From Streptomyces sp. HD (lineage in GTDB: Bacteria; Actinomycetota; Actinomycetes; Streptomycetales; Streptomycetaceae): DNA of 64,000 nucleotides. Below the pieces are notes generated by a model. That model saw nothing but the letters and a program-made list of their open reading frames with translations. It had not been told where the DNA came from and searched no databases. Made by a program: the position numbers and the translations under genes. Location: assembly GCF_028369295.1 (NCBI RefSeq), contig NZ_JAQMYP010000023.1:91224-155223 (forward strand), read 5' to 3'. Below, in pieces: positions 16,543 through 25,337 of the stretch. Each line of letters begins with the position of its first letter. Position 1 is the stretch's first letter.

Positions 16543-18195
16543 CTACGACGTCTCGGCGACCACTGCCTCCGCGGGCACCGGCTCCGGCTTCGGCTCCGGC
16601 ACCGGCTCCTGTGCCACCTTCTCCATCCTGCCCAGCGACTCCGCCTCCACCGGCGTCGTCCGCTCCGGCAGCAGGTCGAGCACGGCCTGCCGGTGCGCGT
16701 CGCTGGTCGCGTCGTCGTACGGGTCCGGGGTCGCCGGGACCTGGAGACGGTGGACCGGGCCCGTGCCGAGGCGGGCGTAGCCGCGGCCGGGCGGGACGTC
16801 GGTGACCGGGGTGGTGTGCGGGGGAGCGCCGAGGACCGACTCCAGCTGCTGGGCCGTCGCCGGGCCGAGCACGACACGCGCGCGTGTGTGCTGTCGTACG
16901 GCGTCGCTGAGCGTGTCCATGGCGTCCCACTGGTCGGCCACGACCACGGTGACGTTCGCCGCGCGGCCGTGCCGGAGGGGTACCTGGAGCAGGGACTGGG
17001 GGTCCTTGCGGTTGTCCGCCGCGGCGAGGTGGGTGAACGCGGTCGGGCGGTCCAGGAGGATCCACAGCGGGCGTCTGGTGTCGTCGGGCGGCGGGTTGCC
17101 GGCCTGACGGGCCCGGTTCACGGCGATCAGGCGCCGCTCCGTCTCCGTCGCCGCCCACTCCAGGCTCGCCAGCGCCCCGGCCAGCCCGCACTCGACGGAC
17201 AGCACGCCGTCGCGCCCGATCAGGCAGGCGTACTCGCCGGTGCTGCCGCCCTCGACGATGACGACGTCGCCGTACTGCAGGGCCTGCAGGGCGACGCAGC
17301 GCAGCAGGGTCGAGGTGCCGCTGCCGGGCTGGCCGACGACCAGCAGGTGTGGCTCGGTGGAGCGGATGCCGGTGCGCCAGACGACCGGTGGCACATCGCG
17401 CTGCTCCACGCCGTGGGTGAGCGGGAGCGTGCGGTGCACCAGGGTGGGGTCGGTGAAGCCGAGGACCGTCTCGCCGGGGGCCGTGACGAAACGCTGGGCG
17501 GCGATGTCGGTGGGCAGCGGCGCGAGGACGGTGACGGTGAGCTCGTTGCCCTCCTCGTCCCAGGTGAAGTGGTACTCCCGGCCACGGCCGGACTTCGCGG
17601 TCAGCAGGTGCTCGATCCGCGCGCGGCACTCCGCCTCGCCGTCGGTGAAGTAGGCCGGGTAGCGGATCAGCAGACCGCTGACGCGTCCCGTGCCGTCGAA
17701 CTCGTACTCGGGGAAGGCCTTCTCCCACTCGCCGCCGTGGGCGTACAGCGGTGCCGGGTCCTCGGCGGCGGAGAAGTAGGGGACCAGTGCCTCGTACAGC
17801 GACCTCAGCCGCTCCGTCTGCGACTCGTCGGGGCCCTCCGGCTCCGACGGCTCGCGGTCCCGGCCCTGCCAGGCCGCCGCCGCCATCAGCGTGATGACGG
17901 CGAGCAGCGGGCCGTACGGAACGAGCGCCACGACCATGATCACCGAGGCCACCAGGAACAGCAGCATGCCGCGCCTGTCCTTGGGCGTGTCCGCCCACTT
18001 GCGCCGCCCGGCCGAGGCCAGTCGGCGCAGACCGCGGGTGATCGTGATCAGCGGGTGGAGGACGTCAGAGGCGCTGTCGGACGCCGTCCGGGCCAGCTCC
18101 CGGCTGCGGGCGAACTGCGTCCGGGCCAGCTCCCGGCTCCGGGCGATCTGCGAGCTGCCGGTGCTCAGGATGCGGGGGAGGGGGCGGCGGGCCAC
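16543..18195 (-). CDS. membrane-anchored FtsK-like ATP-binding protein
   Basis: 550 residues. The N-terminus has a duplicated ARSRELART element (residues about 18-38), followed by two transmembrane segments at about 78-110 (GMLLFLVASVIMVVALVPYG, LLAVITLMAAAAW). The cytoplasmic domain carries a Walker A loop LLVVGQPGSGTSTLLRCVAL near residue 285 and a probable Walker B strand PLWILLDRPTAF near 380, then VTVVVADQWDAMDTLSDAV. This layout is that of the small FtsK/SpoIIIE-like proteins of actinomycete transfer loci, but with no gamma domain. The tail is Glu/Pro-rich. The 64-residue membrane protein 41 bp upstream is probably its partner. Function unknown. Confidence 0.75.
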   Translation of the reverse strand: MARRPLPRILSTGSSQIARSRELARTQFARSRELARTASDSASDVLHPLITITRGLRRLASAGRRKWADTPKDRRGMLLFLVASVIMVVALVPYGPLLAVITLMAAAAWQGRDREPSEPEGPDESQTERLRSLYEALVPYFSAAEDPAPLYAHGGEWEKAFPEYEFDGTGRVSGLLIRYPAYFTDGEAECRARIEHLLTAKSGRGREYHFTWDEEGNELTVTVLAPLPTDIAAQRFVTAPGETVLGFTDPTLVHRTLPLTHGVEQRDVPPVVWRTGIRSTEPHLLVVGQPGSGTSTLLRCVALQALQYGDVVIVEGGSTGEYACLIGRDGVLSVECGLAGALASLEWAATETERRLIAVNRARQAGNPPPDDTRRPLWILLDRPTAFTHLAAADNRKDPQSLLQVPLRHGRAANVTVVVADQWDAMDTLSDAVRQHTRARVVLGPATAQQLESVLGAPPHTTPVTDVPPGRGYARLGTGPVHRLQVPATPDPYDDATSDAHRQAVLDLLPERTTPVEAESLGRMEKVAQEPVPEPKPEPVPAEAVVAETS

Positions 18196-18236
18196 TGCTG
18201 TCTCCTACAGGTGCGTACGGGCGGGAGTGCGGGCGG

Positions 18237-18431
18237 TCAGAACTGGATGCCGCCGAGCAGGCTCGCCAGGCTCTCGCCGCCGGCCTTGATGCTCGGGGCG
18301 ATGGCCGTGCTCGCCAGATAGAAGCCGAAGAGGGCCGAGATCAGGGCGTGCGACGCCTTCAGTCCGTCCTTGCGGAAGAAGATGAAGACGACGATGCCGA
18401 GCAGAACGACGCCAGAGATCGAGAGGATCAT
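18237..18431 (-). CDS. small two-helix membrane protein
   Basis: 64 residues: a first transmembrane helix SISGVVLLGIVVFIFF (residues 4-19), a short basic turn RKDGLKASH, a second helix ALISALFGFYLASTAIA, then an amphipathic tail ending SLASLLGGIQF. It resembles the small proteins found beside transfer-type ATPases in Streptomyces. It is the first gene of a two-gene unit with the FtsK-like ATPase. ATG 18431 has AGGAGCACTCGC just before it. Function unknown. Confidence 0.75.
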   Translation of the reverse strand: MILSISGVVLLGIVVFIFFRKDGLKASHALISALFGFYLASTAIAPSIKAGGESLASLLGGIQF

Positions 18432-18766
18432 GCGAGTGCTCCTGGATTGTGGGGACAGTCACCATGAGTACTTCCAGGCTCACAGGATGTATCCATACGA
18501 TAAAAGGTGCAACTGGGTGAAATTCGGCGAATTTCCCTCCGTCGACGGAGTGTCCTGAGGTGGATGGGCTTGGGTGTCGCGTCGGACCGTGTCTGCGATG
18601 ATCTTTGCCGTGGGCGCGACGGGTCATGTGCGGCCCGAGCCAGTACCCTGGCGAATCACTCGTACGGTCGACACCGCTCGCCGGCCGTACCCGTGCTACC
18701 CGCAGTTTCCGCGGTACCCGTAGTTCCCCGCAGTCCCCGTGTTCGTAGTGAGAGGCGGTCCGGCCG
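18432..18766. other. 335-bp divergent intergenic region
   Basis: This gap holds the promoters of the small membrane protein (minus) and the ankyrin gene (plus). The AT-rich stretch GTATCCATACGATAAAAGG (18489-18507) is unusual for this genome. CTCCGTCGACGGAG (18537-18550) is a perfect 14-bp palindrome. From about 18690 to 18745 there are degenerate short repeats of the type CCCGCAGTxCCCGxxGTAC. No coding frame here is convincing. Confidence 0.5.
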
Positions 18767-19159
18767 ATGACTGAAGCCCCCGACCCCGAGGTCGTGGAGC
18801 TGGCGACCAAGATCTTCGATCTGGCCCGGCAGGGGCAGACCGAGGCGCTCGTGGCGTACGTCGACGCGGGCGTTCCGGCCAACCTCACCAACGACCGCGG
18901 CGACTCGCTCGTGATGCTTGCCGCCTACCACGGTCACTCCGACGCGGTGCGCGCCCTGCTCGCCCGGGGCGCCGAGGCGGGCCGTGTCAACGACCGAGGC
19001 CAGACACCACTCGCCGGTGCCGTCTTCAAGGGTGAGACGGAAGTGATCAAAGCTCTTCTGGACGGCGGTGCCGACCCGGCCGAGGGGACCCCCTCGGCCG
19101 TCGACACGGCCCGGATGTTCGGCAAGACGGAACTGCTCGAACTGTTCGGCGCACACTGA
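18767..19159 (+). CDS. ankyrin-repeat protein
   Basis: 130 residues forming about three ankyrin repeats: TEALVAYVDAGVPANLTNDRG, then DSLVMLAAYHGHSDAVRALL and ARGAEAGRVNDRG, then QTPLAGAVFKGETEVIKALL and DGGADPAEG. An N-terminal helix (VVELATKIFDLARQ) and a C-terminal cap (ARMFGKTELLELF) close the stack. There is no signal peptide, so it is a cytoplasmic protein-protein adaptor. ATG 18767 is preceded by GAGAGGCGG. Its partner cannot be inferred. Confidence 0.9.
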   Translation: MTEAPDPEVVELATKIFDLARQGQTEALVAYVDAGVPANLTNDRGDSLVMLAAYHGHSDAVRALLARGAEAGRVNDRGQTPLAGAVFKGETEVIKALLDGGADPAEGTPSAVDTARMFGKTELLELFGAH

Positions 19160-19460
19160 TCCGACTTCGCTGACCAGCGAAAACACAGAAAACGGGGGAG
19201 GCGGTACAGGGCCGCCGAAATTTCGGTCGCGGCAGATGTAAGTGCCGAGTCATCATGACGTCGTGATTCACGGACGCGATGGCTGGGCAGGTGTTGCCGC
19301 ACCATGCGGACCGTGATGCGGTCCGCATGGGCCACTGACGAGAGGCAGAGGAAAATGGTCTACAGCAAGCAGGAAACGGCGGGCGCCCCGACGTGTTGTC
19401 ACGCGGCCAGGTGAAGCAAGAACCCCGGTTGCGTCGACGCTTGATGTGAGGCTGTTTCCC
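19160..19460. other. 301-bp intergenic region with hairpin
   Basis: This gap contains the 12-bp palindrome CCGAAATTTCGG (19215-19226) and an 11-bp perfect inverted repeat: CCATGCGGACC (19302-19312), loop GTGATGC, GGTCCGCATGG (19320-19330). The second could be a terminator of the ankyrin gene or a leader hairpin of the HEAT-like gene. I see no gene in it. Confidence 0.5.
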
Positions 19461-20879
19461 ATGTTCGAACCGGTCATAGCGCCCAGCGGTACGCTGCTCG
19501 GCCTGCTCCAGCGGGGCCGCGGCGACGGCACACTGCACGCGCTCACCGCCCCGCGCGCCGAGGCGCTCGCGGCCCTGAACCACTGTGTGCTGCGGGACCC
19601 CCGCCACGACTGGCAGGTGGAGAACCGCTCCCTGTACTACGCCCGTCTCTTCCTCGACCTGAACGGCGAGCTGGACGAGATCGAGGCGCATCTCTTCGAC
19701 GTCGAGGACGCCCTCGACACGGACGAGTCACGCACCGGGCTGGCCCTCGCCGTCCTCGGTCACCTGGCCTCCTACGGCAGGCGGGACGCCCTGGAACTGC
19801 TGCGCAGGTACGCCGCCTCGGGCTCCAGCTGGGCCTGGGCGCTGGACGAACTGGCGCTCAGGGACGACGACGCCGGGCTGCGCGCCCTCGCCGCGCCCGT
19901 CCTGGCGCGCTTCCCGGCCGATCCCGAGGGCGAGGCCGAGCTGGCCGCCGCCGTACGTGATGCTTTTGAGCCACGGCCGTGGCGGCTGTGGGCCGATGAT
20001 CCGCGTGAATCGATCGCCACGCGTGTGCGTGCCGCTCAGGAGACCGGCTGCTTCGACCGCTGGCAACGCCAGATGCGACCTACCGGGCCCCGTCCGGGGT
20101 GGAGCGTGCAGGCGGTCTTCGAGTGGGCCCAGCAGGGCTTCGAGCGCGGCGCAGCGCTGCATGTGCCCGCCGCACGGTGTCTCATCGCCGTCGCGGGCCC
20201 CGAGGACCGGCCCGAGATCGTCGCCGCCGCCAAGGACGGCACCGACGGAGCCCGCTGCACGGCTCTGCGGTACCTGGCCGACAGCAACGATCCGGATGCC
20301 CTCGACCTGATCGAGGCGGCCGTGATCACCGGCTCGGCCGCCGTCGTCGAAGCCGCCGTCGACGCATTCGAACGCATGCGCAGTATTGCTGCCGTCGACC
20401 GTGCGCGTGGCTGGGCCCGACGGCCCGATCCGCTGGGCGCCGCCGCCGGACGCATGCTCGCCTGCCGGGGCGGAGCCGAGGACAAGGACCTCGTCCTCAC
20501 GGCCCTGCGTGAGGCCGTACGAGGCGAGGGGCCCGACGCCCCGACCCTGTGGACCCTCGTCGACGGCACCGGGCGCCTCGGTATCGCCTGCGCCGCCCCC
20601 GTGCTGCGCCATATCTACCGCGAGACCGCCTCCTCCCACCTGCGCGGCCGCACCGCCCGCGCCCTGGCCGCCACCGATCCCTCCTTCCCGTCCGGATTCG
20701 CCGTCGAGTGCCTCTGGGACTGCGAGGAGACCACCCGCGAGATCGCCGCCCGGCACGCCGAGACCGGGGACACGCGCGTCGTGGAGCGACTGCGCCGGCT
20801 CGCCGCCGACCCGGCCGAGGAGGACGAGGTCCAGACGGCCGTACGCAGCCGGATCGGACCGGACCCGACCGCCGACTGA
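19461..20879 (+). CDS. HEAT-like repeat protein
   Basis: 472 residues composed of short alpha-helical pairs with the spacing of HEAT/PBS-lyase repeats, for example HVPAARCLIAVAGPEDRPEI, ARCTALRYLADSNDPDALDL, AAVVEAAVDAFERMRS and HLRGRTARALAATDPSFP. The N-terminal 120 residues are less regular, with conserved-looking DPRHDWQVENRSLYYARLFL. No catalytic motif or signal peptide. ATG 19461 is taken because GTGAGG precedes it; a GTG at 19446 in the same frame is possible. Probably a scaffold protein; partner unknown. Confidence 0.8.
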   Translation: MFEPVIAPSGTLLGLLQRGRGDGTLHALTAPRAEALAALNHCVLRDPRHDWQVENRSLYYARLFLDLNGELDEIEAHLFDVEDALDTDESRTGLALAVLGHLASYGRRDALELLRRYAASGSSWAWALDELALRDDDAGLRALAAPVLARFPADPEGEAELAAAVRDAFEPRPWRLWADDPRESIATRVRAAQETGCFDRWQRQMRPTGPRPGWSVQAVFEWAQQGFERGAALHVPAARCLIAVAGPEDRPEIVAAAKDGTDGARCTALRYLADSNDPDALDLIEAAVITGSAAVVEAAVDAFERMRSIAAVDRARGWARRPDPLGAAAGRMLACRGGAEDKDLVLTALREAVRGEGPDAPTLWTLVDGTGRLGIACAAPVLRHIYRETASSHLRGRTARALAATDPSFPSGFAVECLWDCEETTREIAARHAETGDTRVVERLRRLAADPAEEDEVQTAVRSRIGPDPTAD

Positions 20880-20952
20880 TCACTGGGCGGGACATGTGTG
20901 CACGCTGTGAATCTCGGGGAGAACCGCCCGCCGGGTGAACACCCGATGACCT

Positions 20953-20987
20953 GCGGGTCAGGCGCGCATGGACGCGATCTGACCCGC
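20953..20987. terminator. hairpin after the HEAT-like gene
   Basis: GCGGGTCAG (20953-20961) and CTGACCCGC (20979-20987) are perfect complements with a 17-nt loop, 74 nt past the HEAT-like gene stop. It probably ends that transcript before the glycosyltransferase promoter. Confidence 0.5.
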
Positions 20988-21077
20988 TCGGGTGCGCAGC
21001 GGAACGCTCATGGGACGTTTGTCGTTCGGAAAGATCCACTTTGACGCGGCCACGTCCAGTGCGGCGACAACACCGGT

Positions 21078-22208
21078 ATGCGTGTCGTCATCGTGACCGA
21101 ATCCTTTCCCCCCGATGTGAACGGCGTGGCCCACTGCGCGCTCCAGACCGCCCGACACCTCGTCGATAGCGGTCACGCTCCCCTCGTCGTCGCACCCGCT
21201 CCCGCTCCCGGGAACAAGGCAGCCGCCTCCATGGCGCCCTGCCCCGTCGTCCATGTCCCCTCCCTTCCGCTCCCCGGCTATCCCCAGGTCAGGGTCGCGC
21301 TCCCGAGCCGGCGCCTCGCCGCCGCGCTGATCCAGCACCAGCCCGACGTCGTGCACCTGGCCAGCCCCTTCGTCCTCGGCGTGCGCGGCATGGCCGCCGC
21401 CGCCCGGCTCGGCATCCCCGCCGTCGCCGTGTACCAGACCGACCTGGCCGGTTACGCCCGCACCTACATGGGCGCCGGCGAGGCCGCGGCCTGGCGGCGC
21501 ATACGGTCCGTCCACTCCGCCGCCGACCTCACCCTCGTCCCGTCCAGCGCGTCCATGAACGACCTGGAGGCCCACGGCGTGCCCCGGCTCCGGCTGTGGG
21601 CACGCGGCGTGGACACCGCCCGCTTCCGCCCCGAGCTCCGCGACGAGGCGCTGCGCCGCGAACTCGCCCCGAACGGCGAGGTCATCGTCGGCTACGTCGG
21701 GCGCCTCGCCCCGGAGAAGCACATCGAGCTGCTCTCCGGTGTGTGCGGCCTGGCCGGCGTGAAGGTCGTCATCGTCGGCGACGGGCCGAGCCAGCCCGCG
21801 CTCGCCGAGGCGCTGCCCGGCGCGGTCTTCCTGGGCCGCCGCGGTGGCGACGATCTCGCCCGGATCTTCGCCTCGTTCGACGTCTTCGCCCACACGGGTC
21901 CGTTCGAGACCTTCTGCCAGACCGTGCAGGAGGCCATGGCCAGCGGTGTACCCGTCGTCGCACCGGCCGCGGGCGGGCCGCTCGACCTGGTCGACCACGG
22001 CCGCACCGGCCTGCTGGTGCCGCCGCGCGACGCCGACGCCGTACGGGACGCCGTGCGGTCCCTGGTCGCCGACCCGGCGCTGCGGGCCGCCTACGGCACC
22101 GCCGGACGGGCGACCGTCGAGGGCCGTACCTGGGCGGCCATCGGCGACCAGCTCATCGACCACTACGAGGCCGTGCTCAAGGCGCGGAGGCCGGCGGTGG
22201 CGGTATGA
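21078..22208 (+). CDS. GT4 glycosyltransferase
   Basis: 376 residues, a GT-B retaining glycosyltransferase. The N-terminal Rossmann domain starts MRVVIVTESFPPDVNGVA, as in the MgtA/PimB-type enzymes; the C-terminal domain shows GYVGRLAPEKHIELL, VIVGDGPSQPAL and the nucleotide-sugar EX7E site in PFETFCQTVQEAMASGVPVV with AAGGPLDLV. There is no membrane segment. It probably builds a membrane mannolipid or glycolipid, the usual job of this branch in actinobacteria. It is the first gene of a three-gene unit whose starts overlap the preceding stops by ATGA. Confidence 0.92.
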   Translation: MRVVIVTESFPPDVNGVAHCALQTARHLVDSGHAPLVVAPAPAPGNKAAASMAPCPVVHVPSLPLPGYPQVRVALPSRRLAAALIQHQPDVVHLASPFVLGVRGMAAAARLGIPAVAVYQTDLAGYARTYMGAGEAAAWRRIRSVHSAADLTLVPSSASMNDLEAHGVPRLRLWARGVDTARFRPELRDEALRRELAPNGEVIVGYVGRLAPEKHIELLSGVCGLAGVKVVIVGDGPSQPALAEALPGAVFLGRRGGDDLARIFASFDVFAHTGPFETFCQTVQEAMASGVPVVAPAAGGPLDLVDHGRTGLLVPPRDADAVRDAVRSLVADPALRAAYGTAGRATVEGRTWAAIGDQLIDHYEAVLKARRPAVAV

Positions 22209-23392
22209 ACACCTCGCCCCGCAGCGGTATGAACACCTCGCTTCGCATCGTCCGGCTGGCGAACTTCGTCGCCCCGGCCTCCGGAGGGCTGCGCACCGCC
22301 CTGCGTGAGCTCGGCAAGGGCTTCAAGCTGGCGGGGCACGACCCCGTCCTCATCGTGCCGGGCGAGAAGTACAGCGACTGCGAGACCGAGCAGGGCCGGG
22401 TGATCACCCTGCCCGGCCCGATGCTGCCCGGCACCGGTGGCTACCGCGTCCTGCTCGACAAGCGGCGGGTCGCGGCCCTCCTGGAGGAGCTCGCTCCCGA
22501 CCGCCTGGAGGTCTCCGACCGTACGACGCTGCGCTGGACGGGAAGGTGGGCCCGCCGCGCCCGCGTCCCCGCCGTGATGGTCTCCCACGAGACCGCCGAC
22601 GGCGTACTGCGCACCTGGGGCCTGTCGGAGAACCTGTCCCGGCGCGCCGCCGACGCCCTCAACGTCCGTACCGCCCACACGTACTCCAAGGTCGTGTGCA
22701 CCACCGAGTTCGCCGAGCGGGAGTTCGTGCGGATCGGCGCCCGCAACGTCGTACGGGCCCCGCTGGGCGTCGACCTGATGAACCGGCGTCCCACCCTGCG
22801 TGACGCGGCACTGCGCGGCACACACGTGCGTGCCGACGAGACGCTGCTGGTGATGTGCTCCCGGCTCTCCGTGGAGAAGCGGCCCGGCACCGCGCTGGAT
22901 GCCCTGGAGTCCCTGCGCCGGCGTGGAGTGCGCGCCGTGCTCGTGGTCGCCGGGAACGGGCCGTTGCGCGCGGGGCTGGAGAAGCGGGCCCAGGAGCGCG
23001 ATCTGCCGGTGACCTTCCTCGGGCATGTCGCCGACCGCAGCCTGCTCGGCGCCCTCCAGGCCTCCGCGGACGTGGCCCTGGCCCCCGGGCCCGCCGAGAC
23101 GTTCGGGCTGGCCGCGTTGGAGGCCATGGCCTGCGGTACGCCCGTCGTGGCGAGCGCTTCCTCCGCGCTGCCGGAGGTGATCGGATCCGCCGGGGCCACC
23201 GCGGCGGACAACGGGGACGCCTTCGCGGACGCCGTGGAGATGCTCCTGGACCGTCCCGAGCGCGAGCGCCGGGAGGCGGCACGCGCGCGTGCGGAGTGCT
23301 TCGGCTGGGGCACGGCGGTGGACGCCTTCCTCACCGCGCACGACGCGGCAGTGCCGGCGCGTCCCTTCGTGCGTGCGGAGGGCGCGGCATGA
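22205..23392 (+). CDS. GT4 glycosyltransferase
   Basis: 395 residues, a second GT-B enzyme of family 4. Motifs: NFVAPASGGLRTALRELGKG at the acceptor side, MCSRLSVEKRPGTALDAL, VVAGNGPLRAGL, FLGHVADRSLLGAL, and the donor site PAETFGLAALEAMACGTPVV. ATG 22205 overlaps the upstream stop (ATGA). The start region is duplicated: GCGGTATGAACACCTCGC occurs twice, 24 bp apart, so ATG 22229 is an equally good start. It should act with the first GT4 on the same glycan. Confidence 0.92.
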   Translation: MNTSPRSGMNTSLRIVRLANFVAPASGGLRTALRELGKGFKLAGHDPVLIVPGEKYSDCETEQGRVITLPGPMLPGTGGYRVLLDKRRVAALLEELAPDRLEVSDRTTLRWTGRWARRARVPAVMVSHETADGVLRTWGLSENLSRRAADALNVRTAHTYSKVVCTTEFAEREFVRIGARNVVRAPLGVDLMNRRPTLRDAALRGTHVRADETLLVMCSRLSVEKRPGTALDALESLRRRGVRAVLVVAGNGPLRAGLEKRAQERDLPVTFLGHVADRSLLGALQASADVALAPGPAETFGLAALEAMACGTPVVASASSALPEVIGSAGATAADNGDAFADAVEMLLDRPERERREAARARAECFGWGTAVDAFLTAHDAAVPARPFVRAEGAA

Positions 23393-24447
23393 GACCGCTC
23401 CGGTATGTCGCCCTCGGGGACTCGCTGACCGAGGGGGTGGGCGATCCCGTGGGGAGCGGGTGGCGCGGCTGGGCCGCGCTGCTCGCCGGCGGGCTGTCCG
23501 AGCCGTCCGCCGAGTTCACCAACCTGGCGGTGAGCGGGGCGCAGACGCGCGACGTGCTGGAGTCCCAGCTGCCTGCGGCCCTGTCCCTGCGACCGCATGT
23601 CGCGTCCGTGGTTGTGGGCGTCAACGACACGCTGCGGGGCACCTACGACATCGAGAAGATCGCCGAACGCCTCGACCGGGTCTACGCGTCCTTCACCCGT
23701 CAGGGCACCGCCGTGCTCACGGCCTGTCTGCCCGACCCGGGCACGATGCTGGGGCTGCCGGGGGTGCTGGGCAATCCGCTGGCTCGCAGGCAGCGCGCGG
23801 TCAACACGGTGGTCCACACGTTGTCCGAGCGGTACGGGGCCGTGCATCTGCACGCGGTCGACGACGACTGGATCGGCGACCGTGCGATGTGGAGCTCGGA
23901 CCGGCTGCATCCCGGGGAGCGCGGTCACCGCCAGCTGGCGCTGCGCTTCCACGAGATGCTGGCGAAGCGGGGCATCGCGACCGGGGCCGAGCCTTCGCCC
24001 GAGCCCGAGTTCCCGCCGCCCACCAAGTCGGCGAGCCTGCTCTGGCTGGCCACCGCGGGTACGGCCTGGGTGATCCGGCGCTGCAACGACCTGCTGCCCC
24101 AGCTGCTGCGGCTCGCCGTCACCGAGATGCGGCACCGCGCGCGGGGCACCAGCGGGCGGCTCGACCTGCGTGCGGCGCAGGCGGTGTCGAGGGCGCTGGC
24201 GTCGCTGGGGGTGCCTGAGGAGGTGCCGGTGGCCGAGCAGGGGGCGGTACCGGAGTACCGGGTGCTGTCCGAGCAGTGGCCGGCGGCCGGGCACTGGTCC
24301 GTGCCGGAGGGGGTGGCGGTGCCGGGTCAGCGGTCCCTGTCGTCGGAGGGGGTGGCGGTGCCCGGCCAGCTGTCGCTGCCCGAGGGGCTGTTGCTGCCCG
24401 GACAGCGCTCGGCACCGAAGCAGCAGCCGGAACCGGAGGCGGCGTAG
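23389..24447 (+). CDS. SGNH/GDSL hydrolase with repetitive tail
   Basis: 352 residues. The SGNH hydrolase domain (1-205) has block I ALGDSLTEGVGDP (nucleophile Ser), the oxyanion Gly in NLAVSGAQTRDV, block III VVGVNDTLRGT and block V SSDRLHPGERGHRQLA (catalytic Asp-His). A short hydrophobic stretch (LLWLATAGTAWVI, about 222) follows. The C-terminal 80 residues are low-complexity repeats of VPEGVAVPGQRSL/LLLPGQRS type. No signal peptide. It is coupled by ATGA to the GT4 genes, so it may remove or transfer acyl groups on their product. It is convergent with pxpC. Confidence 0.87.
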   Translation: MRPLRYVALGDSLTEGVGDPVGSGWRGWAALLAGGLSEPSAEFTNLAVSGAQTRDVLESQLPAALSLRPHVASVVVGVNDTLRGTYDIEKIAERLDRVYASFTRQGTAVLTACLPDPGTMLGLPGVLGNPLARRQRAVNTVVHTLSERYGAVHLHAVDDDWIGDRAMWSSDRLHPGERGHRQLALRFHEMLAKRGIATGAEPSPEPEFPPPTKSASLLWLATAGTAWVIRRCNDLLPQLLRLAVTEMRHRARGTSGRLDLRAAQAVSRALASLGVPEEVPVAEQGAVPEYRVLSEQWPAAGHWSVPEGVAVPGQRSLSSEGVAVPGQLSLPEGLLLPGQRSAPKQQPEPEAA

Positions 24448-24467
24448 CGCGGGTACGGCAGGGGGAG

Positions 24468-25337
24468 TCAGCGGCGACGTACGGCCACGAACCGGACCGG
24501 CGTGCCCGGGACCGCCTGGGCGGCGGCCGGGAGATCGGCCGTGCGGACGACGGCGATCACCGGGTAGCCGCCCGTCGTCGGGTGGTCGGCCAGGAAGACG
24601 ACCGGCCTGCCGTCGGGCGGGACCTGGACCGCGCCCAGGACCACGCCCTCGCTGGGGAGTTCGCGGGTGAGCGCCCGCTCCAGGGCGGGGCCGTCGGTGC
24701 GCAGGCCGATGCGGTTGCTCGCGGGGGACACGCGGTAGGTGCGGGAGGTGAGGACACGCACGGCCTCCGGCGTGAACCAGTCGTCGCGCGGGCCCGGCGT
24801 CACGCGCAGGACCAGTTCGGCGGGGGGAGCCGGCTGCGGGGCGACGTCCACGCGCGCGTGGAGCGGCGTCGGCGGGCCCAGGGGGAGCACCGCGCCGTCG
24901 GTGAGGGGCGGCGGGCCGAGGCCGGACAGGAGGTCCGTGGACCGGCTGCCGAGGACCGGCTCCACGGCGATGCCGCCGGAGACGGCCACATAGCTGCGTA
25001 CGCCGCGGACAGCCGCGCCCACGTCCAGGACCGCACCCGCTCGCATGCGCACCGGAGCGCCCCACGCCACCGGGCGTCCGTCCACCGTGACCCGGCAGGG
25101 GGCTCCGCCGACCGCCACGGTGACCGTCGAACGGGGCCGTACCGCACAGCCGTTGAGCGTGGTCTCCAGTACGGCGGCCTCGGGGGCGTTGCCGACCAGC
25201 CGGTTCACGAGCGTTGCTGCGGGCCGGTCCAGCGCACCGGATCGCGGTACTCCGAGGTGGGCGTGCCCGGGACGGCCGAGGTCCTGCACGGTGGTGAGCG
25301 CCCCGGCGCGTACAACGCAGAGCGCGCGGTCCGTCAT
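24468..25337 (-). CDS. pxpC: 5-oxoprolinase subunit C
   Basis: 289 residues, the KipA/biotin-dependent-carboxyltransferase-fold subunit of the bacterial ATP-dependent 5-oxoprolinase PxpABC, which opens 5-oxoproline to glutamate. Motifs: TTVQDLGRPGHAHLGVPRSG, VAVSGGIAVEPVLGSRSTD, RVSPASNRIGLRTDG, PSEGVVLGAVQVPPDGRPVV and the closing LADHPTTGGYPVIAVV. The length is that of E. coli PxpC. ATG 25337 overlaps the pxpB stop by ATGA. It is the last gene of the operon and its stop is 20 bp from that of the SGNH hydrolase. Confidence 0.93.
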   Translation of the reverse strand: MTDRALCVVRAGALTTVQDLGRPGHAHLGVPRSGALDRPAATLVNRLVGNAPEAAVLETTLNGCAVRPRSTVTVAVGGAPCRVTVDGRPVAWGAPVRMRAGAVLDVGAAVRGVRSYVAVSGGIAVEPVLGSRSTDLLSGLGPPPLTDGAVLPLGPPTPLHARVDVAPQPAPPAELVLRVTPGPRDDWFTPEAVRVLTSRTYRVSPASNRIGLRTDGPALERALTRELPSEGVVLGAVQVPPDGRPVVFLADHPTTGGYPVIAVVRTADLPAAAQAVPGTPVRFVAVRRR

